Below are positions 35,147-47,450 of a stretch of 64,000 bases of DNA, in pieces; the first letter of the stretch is position 1; each line of letters begins with the position of its first letter. Source of the stretch: Megaleporinus macrocephalus (taxonomy: Eukaryota > Chordata > Actinopteri > Characiformes > Anostomidae); contig CM038722.1 in the NCBI GenBank assembly GCA_021613375.1, forward strand, positions 25,454,941 through 25,518,940, in the 5' to 3' direction. Made by a program: the position numbers and the translations under genes. The notes beneath the pieces are model-generated. The model was not told the DNA's origin. It did no database searches and saw only the letters and a list, made by a program, of their open reading frames with translations.

Positions 35147-35904
35147 CAAGGGCGTAGATTTGCACTTGACATTGGTGGGGACGTTCCCCTCCCCTCCACC
35201 GATTGCTGTTTTTTGTTGTTGTGGTTGTTTTCTCTATTTGCTCCATGATAAAACTATAAAGCACTGATATACTGCTATTTATGCTATTTTACGTGCTTTT
35301 AAACTACTCAGAATATTTTAATTAATGAATTATATAATGTTAAATTAACTAAAAGTTGGCACTTTGTTAGGCAGTTTATTTTCGAACCATGTTATTCACC
35401 GCTACAGACGATGTTAGCCTGCTGTATGCTGTGCACCAGAGCCTAGCTTCGCCATTAACATCATTATGAAGCACTCATTTCATTAGAGAACTAGACTTTA
35501 AGTGACTTACACACTTCTTTAAAAAAATAGCTCTTTATGTCTACATTCTTCTTGTTTTGCTGCCATCCTTACTCACTTCTCACACCCATGTGTCTCCCAT
35601 GTTGTACCTGAGTCTTACACAGTGAGTCTCATATGACTGGAAAGTTTTCCTTCCAGTTTTGGTGCTGCTAACAACCAAACGTAGCTACAGAGTGTCACGT
35701 GACTGCAGGGAACGGCACAGCCAATCACACTGGCCATATGACTCCAGTAGAGAACGTGATTTAACGTTTTCTGCACTTCTAGGTTAATGACGTTGACAGA
35801 TTTGTTTTTTTGGAGGGGATCAAATTATTGGTGGGGACAATTTAATAATCACTGGATATTGGTGAGGACGCATCACTTCTGTCCGTGCTAATTCTACGCC
35901 CCTG
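35147..35904. mobile_element. hAT-type non-autonomous element with 8-bp target duplication
   Basis: The ends are CAAGGGCGTAGATTTGCAC and the inverse of CAGGGGCGTAGAATTAGCAC. The flanks are TAGTGTAA (35139-35146) and TAGAGTAA (35905-35912), an 8-bp duplication with one mismatch. Subterminal GGTGGGGAC motifs occur near both ends (about 35175 and 35832). The 758-bp interior has no transposase frame. Confidence 0.88.
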
Positions 35905-35912
35905 TAGAGTAA

Positions 35913-36587
35913 TATTTTAAAATATGTTTTTAAACGGTTATACTTTCACTTCTACTCATGTACATTCCTGAGAAAATAAATCTATTTATTTTCCCGATAG
36001 CATTACAGCCATCCAGTTTAATGGTATTAATGCTTCAGCACTGCTACTGCTCTACTGTGATTGGTTACTCTACTGGCAGCTGGTGGCCAGTTTTGAATAT
36101 TAGGCATCACATAATAGAATAAAACATGGACATGGAAATAATGGCTTTAAGGCCCATATAATACAGAGAAAGATAGATACAATATTACAAATGAGTACGG
36201 ATTATGGATTGTCTTTTGTTCTTGTTATTTTTATGTTTTTATTTTATTTTTTTATTCATTTAATTCATTCATATATATTTTTATTAATTAAAAATAATAT
36301 ATTATATTCATTTTACATTTAAATAAAATGACAATGCATATTTTTATAACATCTATAACACTCCAAAACAAGATCTCAGCATGTGTGCTATCTCCTTTCG
36401 TCCTGTTAGAAAAGCAGCTCATGTGGCTCCTCAGGAAGCTGCTGGAGAGAATGTTAGAAGTATGTAGAACTGCATCAGAGCAAATGAGCTCATTTCTAAA
36501 AGAACAGAATAGAATTGAAATGTTTTCACAATGCAAATTTAACCCAGCTGTGCAGTGAAACGCCCACATATACACACACTAATGAAC
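35913..36587. other. unannotated AT-rich stretch
   Basis: No recognised feature. A pair of overlapping frames of about 76-95 codons at 36288-36575 shows no domain. Confidence 0.4.
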
Positions 36588-37580
36588 ATACACACTAGGG
36601 GCCAGTGAGCACGCTTGTCCGGAGTGGTGGGCAGCCCTATCCACAGTGCCACAGGGGAGCAGTTGGGGGTTAGGTGCCTTGCTGAAGGGCACTTCAGTTG
36701 TGTACTGTTGGTCTAGGGCAGGGGTATTTATTTAGAATTTAGTAAGGTCCAGTTGGTGGAAATGTCTTCAGGCCAAGGTCCGGAACATCACGATCTCTAA
36801 CTTTTGTTATTATTCAGTGGTGTATCCTGTTTACTGAAGTAGTCTAGTATCAGAATCTTATACCATCAGCTACTGAAACACCAACACATCACACATACCG
36901 TAATTATTTATAAACTTCAAATAAATGTTTTTTTTTCCTTACTTGAAATAAACACAAGCGCTGCATTAAAAAAAACAGAATGCTTTTTTAAAAAAAGTGA
37001 GAAAAAGTAAATAAAATATGCGTCTTCTTGGTAACTTGATTTAACATCTTAACAGTTTATCTCTCTCTTGTATTCCTGTGAAGTGAGCTCTTGGTTGTCC
37101 AGCCAGGACTTTAAACCTGGGCTGAAATGGGGTCAGGGCCATTCTCACACACATAAGAGATATAATTGGCTATTTTTAATTAAAAAGAATAAACAAGTCT
37201 CGGTCCATTACTGGTTAAAAAGTAATTTTTCGCTGCCAAGTTTCTTTTTTTTAGCTCGCCGTTTGAATAAGCCTTTCTCCGACTGCTGCTTCCCACTTTG
37301 TGTGCCTTCGTGCGCACCAGAATTTGCACAAATCTGATTGGCTGAGGAACGCTTTTGGTCTGTGAGTTTACTGCACCGCAAAGCCTGTATACAGTAAAGG
37401 CAAGAGACATTCCTCCGCTTAAAATAAACACTGTCAAAACACTGTTTGGGTCCGCATTAGACAAAGTCTGGGTCCGGACCCGGACTGCGGTCCGCCTATT
37501 AGTGACCCCTGGTGTAGGGTATCGAACCGATGACCTTCCAGTAACAAGACTAGATCCCTAACCTTCAGCTCATGACTGCT
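36588..37580 (+). repeat. widespread fish repeat split by a hAT insertion
   Basis: The parts at 36588-36718 (GTGGGCAGCCCTATCCACAG, TTAGGTGCCTTGCTGAAGGG) and 37520-37580 (TATCGAACCGATGACCTTCC, CTAACCTTCAGCTCATGACT) together form a repeat I know from many fish genomes. They are separated only by the hAT element and its target duplication. The joined repeat is about 190 bp. Confidence 0.75.
36719..37511. mobile_element. hAT element nested in a fish repeat, 8-bp target duplication
   Basis: The ends are CAGGGGT and its inverse ACCCCTG. The flanks are GTCTAGGG (36711-36718) and GTGTAGGG (37512-37519), an 8-bp duplication with one mismatch. The right subterminal part is GC-rich (GGTCCGGACCCGGACTGCGG). 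A reverse-strand frame at 37464-37180 is basic (KAYSNGELKKRNLAAKNYF) and may be a remnant of a hAT protein N terminus, but it has no clear zinc finger or catalytic motif. Confidence 0.88.
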
Positions 37581-37904
37581 ACAAAAAGCACCTTATAAAC
37601 ATATAAACTATAAACATTGTTTAAACCACAGTGAGATGCTTTATTCTGGTCCAGAAATAGTATTATAAGAGTTAGTTTACAGTTTAGATGCTTCACAATT
37701 ATTCACTAATATTATTACTATTAACATTAACCTGCGCAGGCTGAGAACCTTTTGACTGACAGTGTATGTTGGCACTTCTACTTTAGTTGTTTAAGGAAAG
37801 ACAGTCTTGTTTCTATTATCATTATTTACTCATTATTTCATATTTCATAACGACACTTTTCTGGTTCAGGCTACTCCATCCACCACAGGTTACAAAACCT
37901 CAAG
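37581..37904. other. unannotated
   Basis: No recognised feature. Confidence 0.4.
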
Positions 37905-38105
37905 CCATTTTATTCAAGTGGTCTAGATCGGTGCTAATCCTGGAGACCCCCTGCCCAGAACATTTTATTGCTGTCCTTGCTTCAACACACCCGTTTCAAC
38001 TCAGCTAGGGCTTGTTAATGAGCGGATTTGTTGAATCAGGTGTGTTGAGAGCAGAGAAAACGTCCAAATGTGCACAGCAGTGGGCCACTGGGCCTAAACA
38101 CTGAT
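37905..38105. mobile_element. fragment of fish hAT-like MITE, related to 7521-7720
   Basis: GCTTCAACACACCCGTTTCA, GAATCAGGTGTGTTGAGAGC and TCCAAATGTGCACAGCAGTG match the layout of the fragment at 7521-7720. The ends are worn. Confidence 0.6.
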
Positions 38106-40158
38106 CTAAACAGCTGAAAGCGCTCTATTTCCTGACCTTAGTTCTGTCATTAAAAGCACGGTTGAAGCATCTGGACGGTTTGGCGATAATTAGTCCAAAC
38201 AGCTGCCTAATCACCACTTTAACTTAGTGATTTTCAGAAGATGTGCTTCAGAACATGATGAAACATGAAGTATTGTTGTAAGCCTTTGTCAAGCTAGCAG
38301 AATTATTTAATGGATCTCACTATGTATATATAATATGTAGTCACGGTTCAAAGCATAACATCTATCTCTAGAATAGCAACTTCAACAAAACTTTCTTCAC
38401 TTTTAATGTTACTCAGTGAAACCAGATTTTTTTTCTAGAATGATTTCGGAGCATTTTTATTGGTCCACTTATCATGAAGTTTTTACATAGTGTAAACAGC
38501 AGTTGCTGCATTCAAACGATCGCCAGAAATGAAGATACATGTATTTCTTTGGACACTGACCAACATGTTAGACAACTCAATCTGTCAAATTCATACTCCA
38601 AACAAATGGGAGGCAATATATCAGCAGAAAGTTGTTTTGTTTTTTCTCGTAGTATCAGAAACACGTAGATGGTCAGTTGCTCACTCACCAAGAGAGTCTC
38701 CAGCAGTGGAAAGCAACACCAGTGTTAATTTTTATTTTGCTTCAATTTATGAATCTACTCTTTAGTTTGCTGGCGTGAGTGGGCTTCGGTGGTCGCTTAC
38801 CAAATGCTTCAGCCACTGTTGTGTTTACTCTTTCTTCGTTTGACTACCTGTCCTTAAATGACCTAGCCGGGAGTGGGACTTAACAGCTTAGAATATGCCT
38901 CCAAAGCAGTGTTACTTCTTCATCTTTGCATGTTGGACTGATTTGACTCGATGCCAGAGTGATGCATTTTCGCCTCTTGAGATACAAAGAGGTTTTATAA
39001 TTTTATATAATTTTGTTTTATATAATTTTGATAAAAAATGTAGTTAATGTACTTACAAATTGCTCATTTAATTCAGTCATTCATCCAAATAAATAAATAA
39101 ATAAATAAATAGTCAATCAGCTCAGACATGTTTGGTACATAAAGTTTGTTTCTTTACTTTAGCAGTGAAGCTATGAGCGTAGCTGACAAGCAATGGAAGC
39201 TTGGCTACCTCATCATAATGCACTTGCTTCAAACAGCGTTGAGTTGCTAAGAAATTTCAATTAGATGTGCTTGTGTGATGCTAAATGATGTATGTTCACA
39301 TATAAAATTACTACATTTCAGCTTTCCATCCATCCATCCATTCATCGATCTTTAGAGATAAGCATGTGTCAACATACAGTGCTGCATAACCAAGACTATT
39401 GGAGACAAGTTACAATAACCTTGTAGCTCCAGTGCAAAGCTAAAGAAGCTAACTTCAGACACTAAACATATCCTGGCTTGTCAAATACATTTGTGGGACT
39501 GTGTAAATAAAAACATCCCTTTAATCCTCCGCAATCTCTTCTTTTTGCTTAGATCAATGAGACCTACGTTGGTGCTTATTCATTCTGTGCTATGAACATA
39601 CTGCTAATGGTGCCCCACTCTGATTTGGGCCAGTGTTGATCTTTTGATCTAGTGCCTGGAATGAGGATCTAGAATCTGGTGTCTCATCTAGAATAAAGTG
39701 CGTATAATTATATGCATTAGGAAGTAAAACGCGTGGCTGATCTTAGCTCTGTACCACAGGAAGTAAAAGCTATGAGAGTGAATGTGAATGAGGCACTCAT
39801 CGGAGCTGGTTTTATGAATAGGCCTCCCTCAGGTCCCTTAAGAGACCTGTATCTGTGCAGTCAGTTGATTTAAATGCTTTGTTTTATTCATGTATAATAA
39901 GGGGCTTCATTTCCTTCAGGCGTGTAGAGTTGCCTTTATTTCTTGCCTGGCTGTAAACATTTCAGCGAGAGTGACGCCGCTGTGTTTCCAGCGGAGTCGG
40001 GCGGAGGGGCAGCACACTCATCACGAACAGCCAGAGGAGAGAGAAAAAGAGAGAGAGAGAGAGAGATTGAGAGACTTAGAGAAGAGAAGACAGCTGCTGG
40101 AGAAGAAGGGTCCATAAATACACACACTCATACACCTGAACACACACATACATCTCAC
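38106..40158. other. long stretch without genes
   Basis: No host exon or element recognised. Simple repeats: (AAAT)n at about 39089-39111, (ATCC)n near 39327-39345, and a GAGA-rich tract at 40038-40085. Confidence 0.5.
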
Positions 40159-40771
40159 ACCAGAGGTGTAAAAAGTCCAGAGAATCTGAAAGTGCAGGTG
40201 TACTTTGTAATGAAAAAAAAAAATTACTATTATTATTACTATATATAGTAAAATAGAATATAGAATATAATTACTATATATAGTAAAATAGAAAATACTA
40301 TTACTATATATAGTAAAATAGAATATAATTACTATATAAAGTAAAATAGAATATAGAATATACTATTACTATATATAGTAAAATAGAATATAATTACTAT
40401 ATATAGTAAAATAGAATATAGAATATAATTACTATATAAAGTAAAATAGAATATAAAATATAAATACTATATATAGTAATATAGAATATAATTACTACAT
40501 GAAGTAAAATAGAATAATGAATGTAATACTATATAAAGTAAAAAAGAATATAGAATATAATTACTATATATAGTAAAATAGAAATAGAATATATATCCAC
40601 AAATTTTCTTGAGTATAAAAGTATATACAAGTAATTATATAAAAACAAATTTCCACTATTTAACTATTAACAATAATACATATACAACTCAGTAGATGTG
40701 ACTCTTCACTGTGGGTTTTGGAAAGTACATACAATGGTTATATTTATGTTGTCGACATCATGACCTCTGGT
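40159..40771. mobile_element. putative MITE with ACCAGAGGT ends containing an expanded AT-rich minisatellite
   Basis: ACCAGAGGT at 40159-40167 and its exact inverse ACCTCTGGT at 40763-40771 bound about 0.6 kb. Over half of this is the tandem array described separately. The end motif resembles that of the element at 42502-44011. No coding capacity. With only nine matching terminal bases, the element call is tentative. Confidence 0.45.
40225..40592. repeat. 28-37 bp AT-rich minisatellite with palindromic core
   Basis: About 11-12 irregular units, each starting with the palindrome TACTATATATAGTA (or TACTATATAAAGTA) followed by AAATAGAATATAGAATATAA. Unit length varies through gain or loss of the AGAATAT sub-motif. 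Each unit could form a small hairpin. Confidence 0.93.
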
Positions 40772-42501
40772 TCCATATCACCACCACTGATTCTTTAAAG
40801 GGGATATGTTTTGAAAAACTGGCTTGTTCTCCAACATGTGGGCAAACTGTAAAATAAGACAACCCAGTCAGTTTCTTAAGGGCTACCTAGATCAGAAAAC
40901 ATGGGAGACGATTAGATTTGGATCCCCTTCCTACATCAAGAGGGGGACCCCCATCTAAGTAGCTTCACCCACGGCCTTATAACTACCTTCAAATTTTTTT
41001 CTCACTAGCACTAGCGTTACGTAGGCCAAATTCGAATTACTGAACGGCTCTGTTGTAGACTGCTACCGAGAGGATAATAATTTTAATAATATATATTTCT
41101 TTTTTTTAGCATCTAGTTAACGTTGGCGAAAACCTGCATGTAGTGTGTGCTGACCTCTTCGTGTCAGCCTCTGATGAAGACTCATCAGCTTCTTGTTTAC
41201 TTGTCCCTGTTCCATCTTAAATGGTGCAGCAGTTCCATTCTGTCGCTCCAAGCAACTGCTGCCGATTTTAAGGTGGAATGGTGCAACGTGAAATAGAAGC
41301 TGATTATTAAGAAACCAACCTCAGCCTTGTGTATCAGACTGTTATTTCTTGCCCAGTGTGGGTCAGTACACCAGCAAGAAAAGTTTTCCTAAAAGAGGAA
41401 TCAATGCCAACAGTCTGTGGTAAAACTGCAGACGAATGTCAATACCAGGATAGCAAACTCTGGACTTCTGGGGAAGAACATTCTTGGACAAGTGGATGGA
41501 GAACACAGTTTGAGACATGCTGGGTACTGAGTAATGCGCAATAGCCTCCAAGTCCAGCTGATTTTACCAGTTTTAAGAGAATTTTAGTAGCTGATAAACT
41601 TAAGATTTTAAACAGTGAATCCCAAAGTAGAATTTGATGTGACTGTGATCCGCTAAAATAAATCTATGACCGTAACGACAGCAGTAGCTTTGTTTTGCTG
41701 CTTAGCTGACCTCCAGAGGGTTAAACTGTTTTCCAACCTGGATTTAAGCTTAAATAAATAAAAGTGAAGTGTATGGAGCATCTGAGTAAAGCGAGAACTG
41801 GAGAGAGAGAAAAGACGCTGAGGTGTTGATTAAGATTGAGAAGAAACAGAGACTAGCGGCACTGTTGATCTAACAGGCAGCCTCTTTTTGACAAACTGTC
41901 AGAGCAAATTTTCATATTAGGGATTATTTGTACCAAATGAGCAAAGATTTGACAACTTTAATGTCAGTTTCTTGCCTCTTTTTTCATGAAAGTAGATGTT
42001 AGCGCACCGTTTACTTAAAAAAGAGGACTCGTACAGCTTGTTTAAATGTTCCACTGTGGGTCTATATACTCAGCCGCCGTTAAAGCTCTGTATTTCCATT
42101 TGATCCCATTGGCAAGTCTCCAATCGATGCAGTCCTTGGTTTTTTAGGGCAGAGCAAGAACACCTCCAGGTACTTTAACCATCCTTGGTAGGTGAGATCT
42201 TGAGTATTGGAATGCAACTTGGGCAGCGGAAGACGACGTCAGGAAAGAACACATATTGAGAAAGGGCCAATGTATTCTGGCTTTTTCATCATCCATGGAA
42301 GAGGGGTGTGGGTGGGGTGAGCAGTGGCTCATTATCCTTTAAGCGTATGGATATTCAAACCGAATGTTCTAAACAGGGATGTTTATACAGGGTGTGACGA
42401 GGACTGGGGTTGCTTCACCCTTGTGATATTTTGGCCAAAGCACAGACATTTTTTTAAGAGCCCAGAAAACTGTGTTGACGTGTAGGAAAGGGTTGTAATC
42501 A
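40772..42501. other. unannotated
   Basis: No gene supported. Frames at 41329-41544 and 42144-42332 lack domains. A short inverted pair (TTCCATCTTAA at 41211 and TTAAGGTGGAA at 41268) suggests a small MITE remnant. Confidence 0.4.
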
Positions 42502-44011
42502 GAGGTGTCAAGCAGCAATGTACAAATACTTTGTTACCTTATTTAAGTAGAAATGTTGGTTATTTATACTTTACTGTAATTATTTTTCAGACTTTTTTCT
42601 TCTACTCCTTACATTTACAATCCATTATCAGTACTTTCTACTCCTTACATTTACACTCCATTATCAGTACTTTCTACTCCTTACATTTACACTCCATTAT
42701 CTGTACTTTCTACTCCTTAAATTTACACTCCATTATCAGTACTTTCTACTCCTTACATTTACACTCCATTATCAGTACCTTCTACTCCTTACATTTACAC
42801 TCCATTATCAGTACTTTCTACTCCTTACATTTACACTCCATTATCTGTACTTTCTACTCCTTACATTTACACTCCATTATCAGTACTTTCTACTCCTTAC
42901 ATTTACACTCCATTATCAGTACTTTCTACTCCTTACATTTACACTCCATTATCTGTACTTTCTACTCCTTACATTTACACTCCATTATCTGTACTTTCTA
43001 CTCCTTACATTTATACTCCATTATCAGTACTTTCTACTCCTTACATTTACACTACATTATCAGTACTTTCTACTCCTTACATGTACATTCCATTATCAGT
43101 ACTTTCTACTCCTTACATTTACACTCCATTATCTGTACTTTCTACTCCTTACATTTACACTCCATTATCTGTACTTTCTACTCCTTACATTTACACTCCA
43201 TTATCAGTACTTTCTACTCCTTACATTTACACTACATTATCAGTACTTTCTACTCTCTACATTTACACTACATTATCAGTACTTTCTACTCCTTACATTT
43301 ACACTACATTATCAGTACTCCATTACACTCCATTATCAGTACTTTCTACTCCTTACATTTACACTCCATTATCGGTACTTTCTACTCCTTACATTTACAC
43401 TCCATTATCTGTACTTTCTACTCCTTACATTTACACTCCATTATCAGTACTTTCTACTCCTTACATTTTAAAAATAGTCTCGTTACTCCTATTTCATTTA
43501 CAGCTTGTTATCATTCATGTTAATTTACATTCCAGTAAAGATTATTAATAACATGTCTTTGAAGTTTGACTGCATCATTACAATACTTATAGACTAGTTA
43601 TCATATCTTCTGCTCCATGAAACACATGTTAATGTTCAGTAGTACACAGATATGCTTCTTTAATATATTTACATTGTACTAAACTACATTCATTTTCAAT
43701 GGCCGTATATGCGGCTGAAATAGGAAGCCTAGCTAACATTATAGTCATTATGGATTTTAGAACAATTATCTTTTTTGGGGAGGTGGGCTAGTGTACTATA
43801 GACCCCTGTGGTGCGGCCTAAGCTTTTGTCCTTAATGACATTTTTCCCTACATTACTTTTACTTTTTTTTAAGTAGTTTTAAAATCAGTACTTTTACACT
43901 TTTACTGAAGTAAAAAGCTTCAGTTAATACTTCAACTTCTACAGAAGTATTTTTAACTTAGTATCTATACTTCTACCTGAGTAATGAATGTTAATACTTT
44001 TGACACCTTTG
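42502..44011. mobile_element. fish DNA-transposon-like element with AGAGGTGTCAA end and internal minisatellite expansion
   Basis: The left end reads AGAGGTGTCAAGCAGCAATG and the right end is TTGACACCTTT-like (the inverse of AAAGGTGTCAAAAGTATTAA). Both halves contain ACTTT/AAGTA-rich subterminal sequence (CTTATTTAAGTAGAAATG; ACTGAAGTAAAAAGCTTC), a layout I know from an abundant fish repeat. In typical relatives the TCTACTCCTTACATTT block occurs once or twice; here it is expanded to about 24 copies. No transposase is present. Confidence 0.7.
42603..43470 (+). repeat. 36-bp minisatellite, about 24 units
   Basis: The unit is TTATCAGTACTTTCTACTCC followed by TTACATTTACACTCCA. Variants at one position (ATCAG, ATCTG, ATCGG) alternate in short runs, which suggests multi-unit duplications. 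Because 36 is a multiple of three and no frame has a stop, frames of 330 and 155 codons arise. They repeat a 12-residue motif, have no proper start and are not genes. Confidence 0.97.
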
Positions 44012-45059
44012 GTTGTACTAAGTCACGTTAAAGTTTCTTTTACAACAAACCCTTTCTGAACGAGCCTCCCTGAATGATTTCTGCTGGAAAACTGCTGGAA
44101 TTCTTCTTCATACACACACTCCTACATGGGGTACCCACGTAAGCTTTAAAGAGGACGAAAACACTTTAATCCGTACTCTCAAACTCAAGGACACAGGCTC
44201 ACGCACTTCTTCTCTGAAACATCTGCACACACACATATTGTCAGAAGCCAGCTAAGTTTGTGTGTGTGTGTGTGTGTGTGAGTGTGAAAGGCCATGGTCA
44301 GGCCTGCTTCTCCTTGGTGAGAAATGTTCTTGTACTCGCCACATTCAGAGCCTGTGGACATGTTCAGTAACTGTCACTCACTGGGGCTCCTCCAACACCT
44401 TGTTCAAAGCTTCAGTCTGAGTTATGGCTTTACTGTTGCTATCCATAATGCCAAAGCATCCATTCATCACCATGATAAACTCAGCATGTGGATAAGGAAC
44501 CTGAGCTGTAGTACATGCTCTGTTTGTGTCACGCAGGCACACAGGCTTGTCAGAATGAAGAGGGAGACCAGTTCAGAGAGAAAGCTTTTATTCTTTGGAC
44601 TGCGGTACCGACGTTTCTCTGAGCTCTCACACCCTGGTCTCGATCGTGTGTCTGACTGCATTGTCTTTTATAGGCCTGCCTTCCTGCTCCTTCTGGCCCA
44701 ATGCAGTACACCTGGCCAAGTCGCTATATCTGGGTGGACATTGGTTCTCGAATAGAAGTTCCCAAGATAAGTCGCAGGGTATATGGCCCTATATGGGGGT
44801 TCCAAAAAGCCTTGGCCTTCTCGCCAGCTCTGCTGTATTCTGCAGGCCATCTGTCTCACATACGCTTGTAACAAATGGTATAGTGTGTATAAAAAATTCA
44901 CAGCTATGGTGAAGAGTTTAGGCGTTTGGGACTGGACTGAAAACTTTGCTATACTTCAAAGGGAGAGATATAGGTATGCAATATGAAATGCACTACTTCC
45001 ATACACGGTTGGCTCTTACTCGTTAATGATGCATACTCATATGTGTCAGATCACTCCAC
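44012..45059. other. unannotated; (GT)n at 44260-44283
   Basis: A 143-codon forward frame (44324-44755) overlaps smaller frames on both strands but has no recognisable domain or signal peptide. No exon boundary could be supported. Confidence 0.4.
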
Positions 45060-45067
45060 AAAAAAAA

Positions 45068-45153
<86 letters not shown>
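45060..45153. repeat. poly-A followed by (AT)n microsatellite
   Basis: About 26 adenines run into about 34 AT units. The poly-A start could mark the tail of an old retroposed insert, but no retroposon body is visible upstream. Confidence 0.97.
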
Positions 45154-45155
<2 letters not shown>

Positions 45156-45247
45156 ATATAAGCTTGCTCAGAATTAGGCTGTAGATTGCATCCTTGACCT
45201 TTGGTTATGTGCAACCAAAAGCTACAGTCAAGGACCACAAGACGATC

Positions 45248-45475
45248 CTAAATGCTAGTATTCCATTGATTTGTGGTGGTATCGCCACCGCTGACCCTAT
45301 CCCACAGCTCGCAGATGTTTGCTTGGGGTCCTTTGTCAGTTTCTGGGGAGAAGTTTTTGGTAGGCCAGCCTCTTCTGGGAAGATTCATCACAGTTCCGAG
45401 CTTTCTACACTTGGAGATAATGACGCTCGCTGTGGTTTGCTGGAGCTCCAGAGCCTTGTGCTGCATTCACATGTT
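45248..45475 (-). pseudogene. N-terminal fragment of a Tc1-like transposase
   Basis: On the reverse strand LELQQTTASVIISKCRKLGT and VMNLPRRGWPTK correspond to the paired-type HTH and the GRPR-like linker of Tc1 transposases (usual form LPRxGRP). The frame then continues with unrelated residues. No inverted repeats are visible, so this is an isolated fragment. Confidence 0.6.
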
Positions 45476-46010
45476 TGCTTTGAGTAAATAAAAAAATCAG
45501 CATCTGATTTATTCCACTGCTGCGGCCGACAATAAAGTTGGGGAAACTGACTTGACAGAGCGCTCGGCTTATCGCTGCAGTCTGCAGAATGTTGCCACTT
45601 ATGGTAGCAGAATTTTCCGTTGCGCCTCCATCGATGCGGGACATCTGCTGCAAACAAAGAAAGTCGTTTTACTGGAATTTCTTTCGATCACAGCATGGCG
45701 TGCTGCTTGTTGAGACCTTTCAGCATACTTCACATTACTGGAAAGTCTGTAGGTGATGCTTAGATTAAATAGATTAAATAAGGCTGTCTGTAATTAAGCC
45801 TGGATATGTAATGTTTAACTGATGAAGTTTATTGATGAATTAATAAATACATTTGGTTAATTGCTTGATGAAATAATTATGTTTGCTTTCTTTAAAAAAA
45901 CGAAATTTTCACTTAGAATGTAAGGATAGGGTTTGCTCAAGTTTCTCTCATATTAAATCATTTCAAGATTTGAAACAGGCAAGAAAAGCAGATGCATTGA
46001 TTGATCCAAC
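45476..46010. other. unannotated
   Basis: No recognised feature. Confidence 0.4.
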
Positions 46011-46300
46011 TTAACCCGAAGGTATTGGATAGAGCTCCATCACTCCAGAGAATATCGTTCCACTGGTCCACAGCCAATGTCTCTTGGGGGAATTGTTCCC
46101 CTTTAGTTGATGCTTGGCATTGGTAGTGGTGATGTTAGTTTCATTGGCAATGGGATTCGGTTGGCAATAGTTTTCTACCGAGATTATACAAGCATAAGCA
46201 TACACACTTGGATGCTTGTGTTAGCAGTATGGGCAGTTTTAAGTAGCTGAATTCACTCATATAAAGAGGTGTCTGGATACCATGTAGATGAAATAAATCT
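46011..46300 (-). pseudogene. mariner/Tc1-like transposon fragment with one end
   Basis: GTTCCACTGGTCCACAGCCA, GATGCTTGGCATTGGTAGTG and, near the end, AGCTGAATTCACTCATATAA then AGAGGTGTCTGGATACC match the order in a fish transposon whose terminus reads AAGGGGTGTCCACATACTTT. The gene part is fragmentary. Similar termini occur near 50270 and 50605. Confidence 0.6.
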
Positions 46301-47235
46301 TAGTGGGTAATTGTGTCGTTGCCAACGAAATACAAGGGACAATAGGGTTACATGATGAAAATTGTTAGCATTACTTATAATAGTGTAATATTTAGACCAA
46401 CTCGAGTCCCTTAACTGATGACTTGTGACTTGACAACATCACTAAAGATTTGCGACTTGACTTAGACTTTACCTTTACTGACTTGGACTTGGAATCGGAC
46501 TTGAGCTTTAAGACTTGAAAAGACTCACCACCCTATTTTAACATTATAAATAATGAAAACTGAATCACATTACTGGGTAATTTTGGATTAAATGGTGCTG
46601 TAACGCTAGGGAGCTGAGCTGCGCTGCTCAGTTTATCCGTAAGCTAGCAACAAGTGAGGTTCTATAAAATTCATGCTGTAGTAAATAAAAAAGAACTAAA
46701 ACATGCACGACATGTGGAGTCAAGATCACAAATGGAGCTGCAACCACTTCAAACTCTGTTCAACTTTTTTTGAGGCTGCACAGAGAACAGCAAGTCTCTG
46801 CTCTGTATATTTCACATATAGCAGTTAGCTAGCTAGCTGACTAACAAGCTAGCAAACTTAGCGTCATAATGATAAACCACAGCTAAAGCTCTCTCCCTCT
46901 GTTCATCCCTCCTAGATATCCCACCATTCACTGAGAACTTTACTGAAACATTAAAGCCTTTAGGAAGCTCAGCATCTCAGACAGGAAGTGTTCAAGTAGT
47001 GTAGAACAGTACAAACACTGATCAGTCCATGCAGAGCGACTGCAGAGTCACACACGCTGTTAGAACTGAAAGACCCGTCCAGATATTAATGCTTATGGGT
47101 TTAGAATGTGATTATTAAAGTTCCTGTAGGTGTAATGAGTACTAATACTTCCATACAGTGCAGTGTTTCTCAGCCTCGGCCTTCGAGACCCACTGCCTCA
47201 CATTTTAGTGTTTTTTCTGCTTCAACACCTGTTTT

Positions 47236-47325
47236 AACTGGTAATGGACTGCTCATGAGGTGATTGGACTGGTAATGGACTGGTAATGAGGTGATTGGAC
47301 TGGTAATGGACTGGTAATGAGGTGA
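47236..47325. repeat. 32-bp tandem repeat, about three copies
   Basis: GAGGTGATTGGACTGGTAAT followed by GGACTGGTAAT is repeated three times inside a fish MITE fragment (47165-47335), which itself lies inside the GACTTG element. Confidence 0.85.
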
Positions 47326-47367
47326 TTAGTGATTAGAACTGCTTGAAATGATCTAATTTCATATGCA

Positions 47368-47371
<4 letters not shown>

Positions 47372-47447
<76 letters not shown>
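47372..47447. repeat. (AT)n microsatellite
   Basis: About 38 uninterrupted AT units. Confidence 0.98.

Positions 47448-47450
<3 letters not shown>

Noticed and set aside
42531..43548. Frames of 330 and 155 codons with a 12-residue repeat
   Set aside because: They are produced by the 36-bp minisatellite, which is open in several frames; no start context, signal or domain.
44324..44755. 143-codon forward frame
   Set aside because: No recognisable domain, competing frames on both strands and no splice evidence.
45060..45085. Poly-A as the tail of a processed pseudogene
   Set aside because: No gene-like or retroposon body upstream and no target duplication found.
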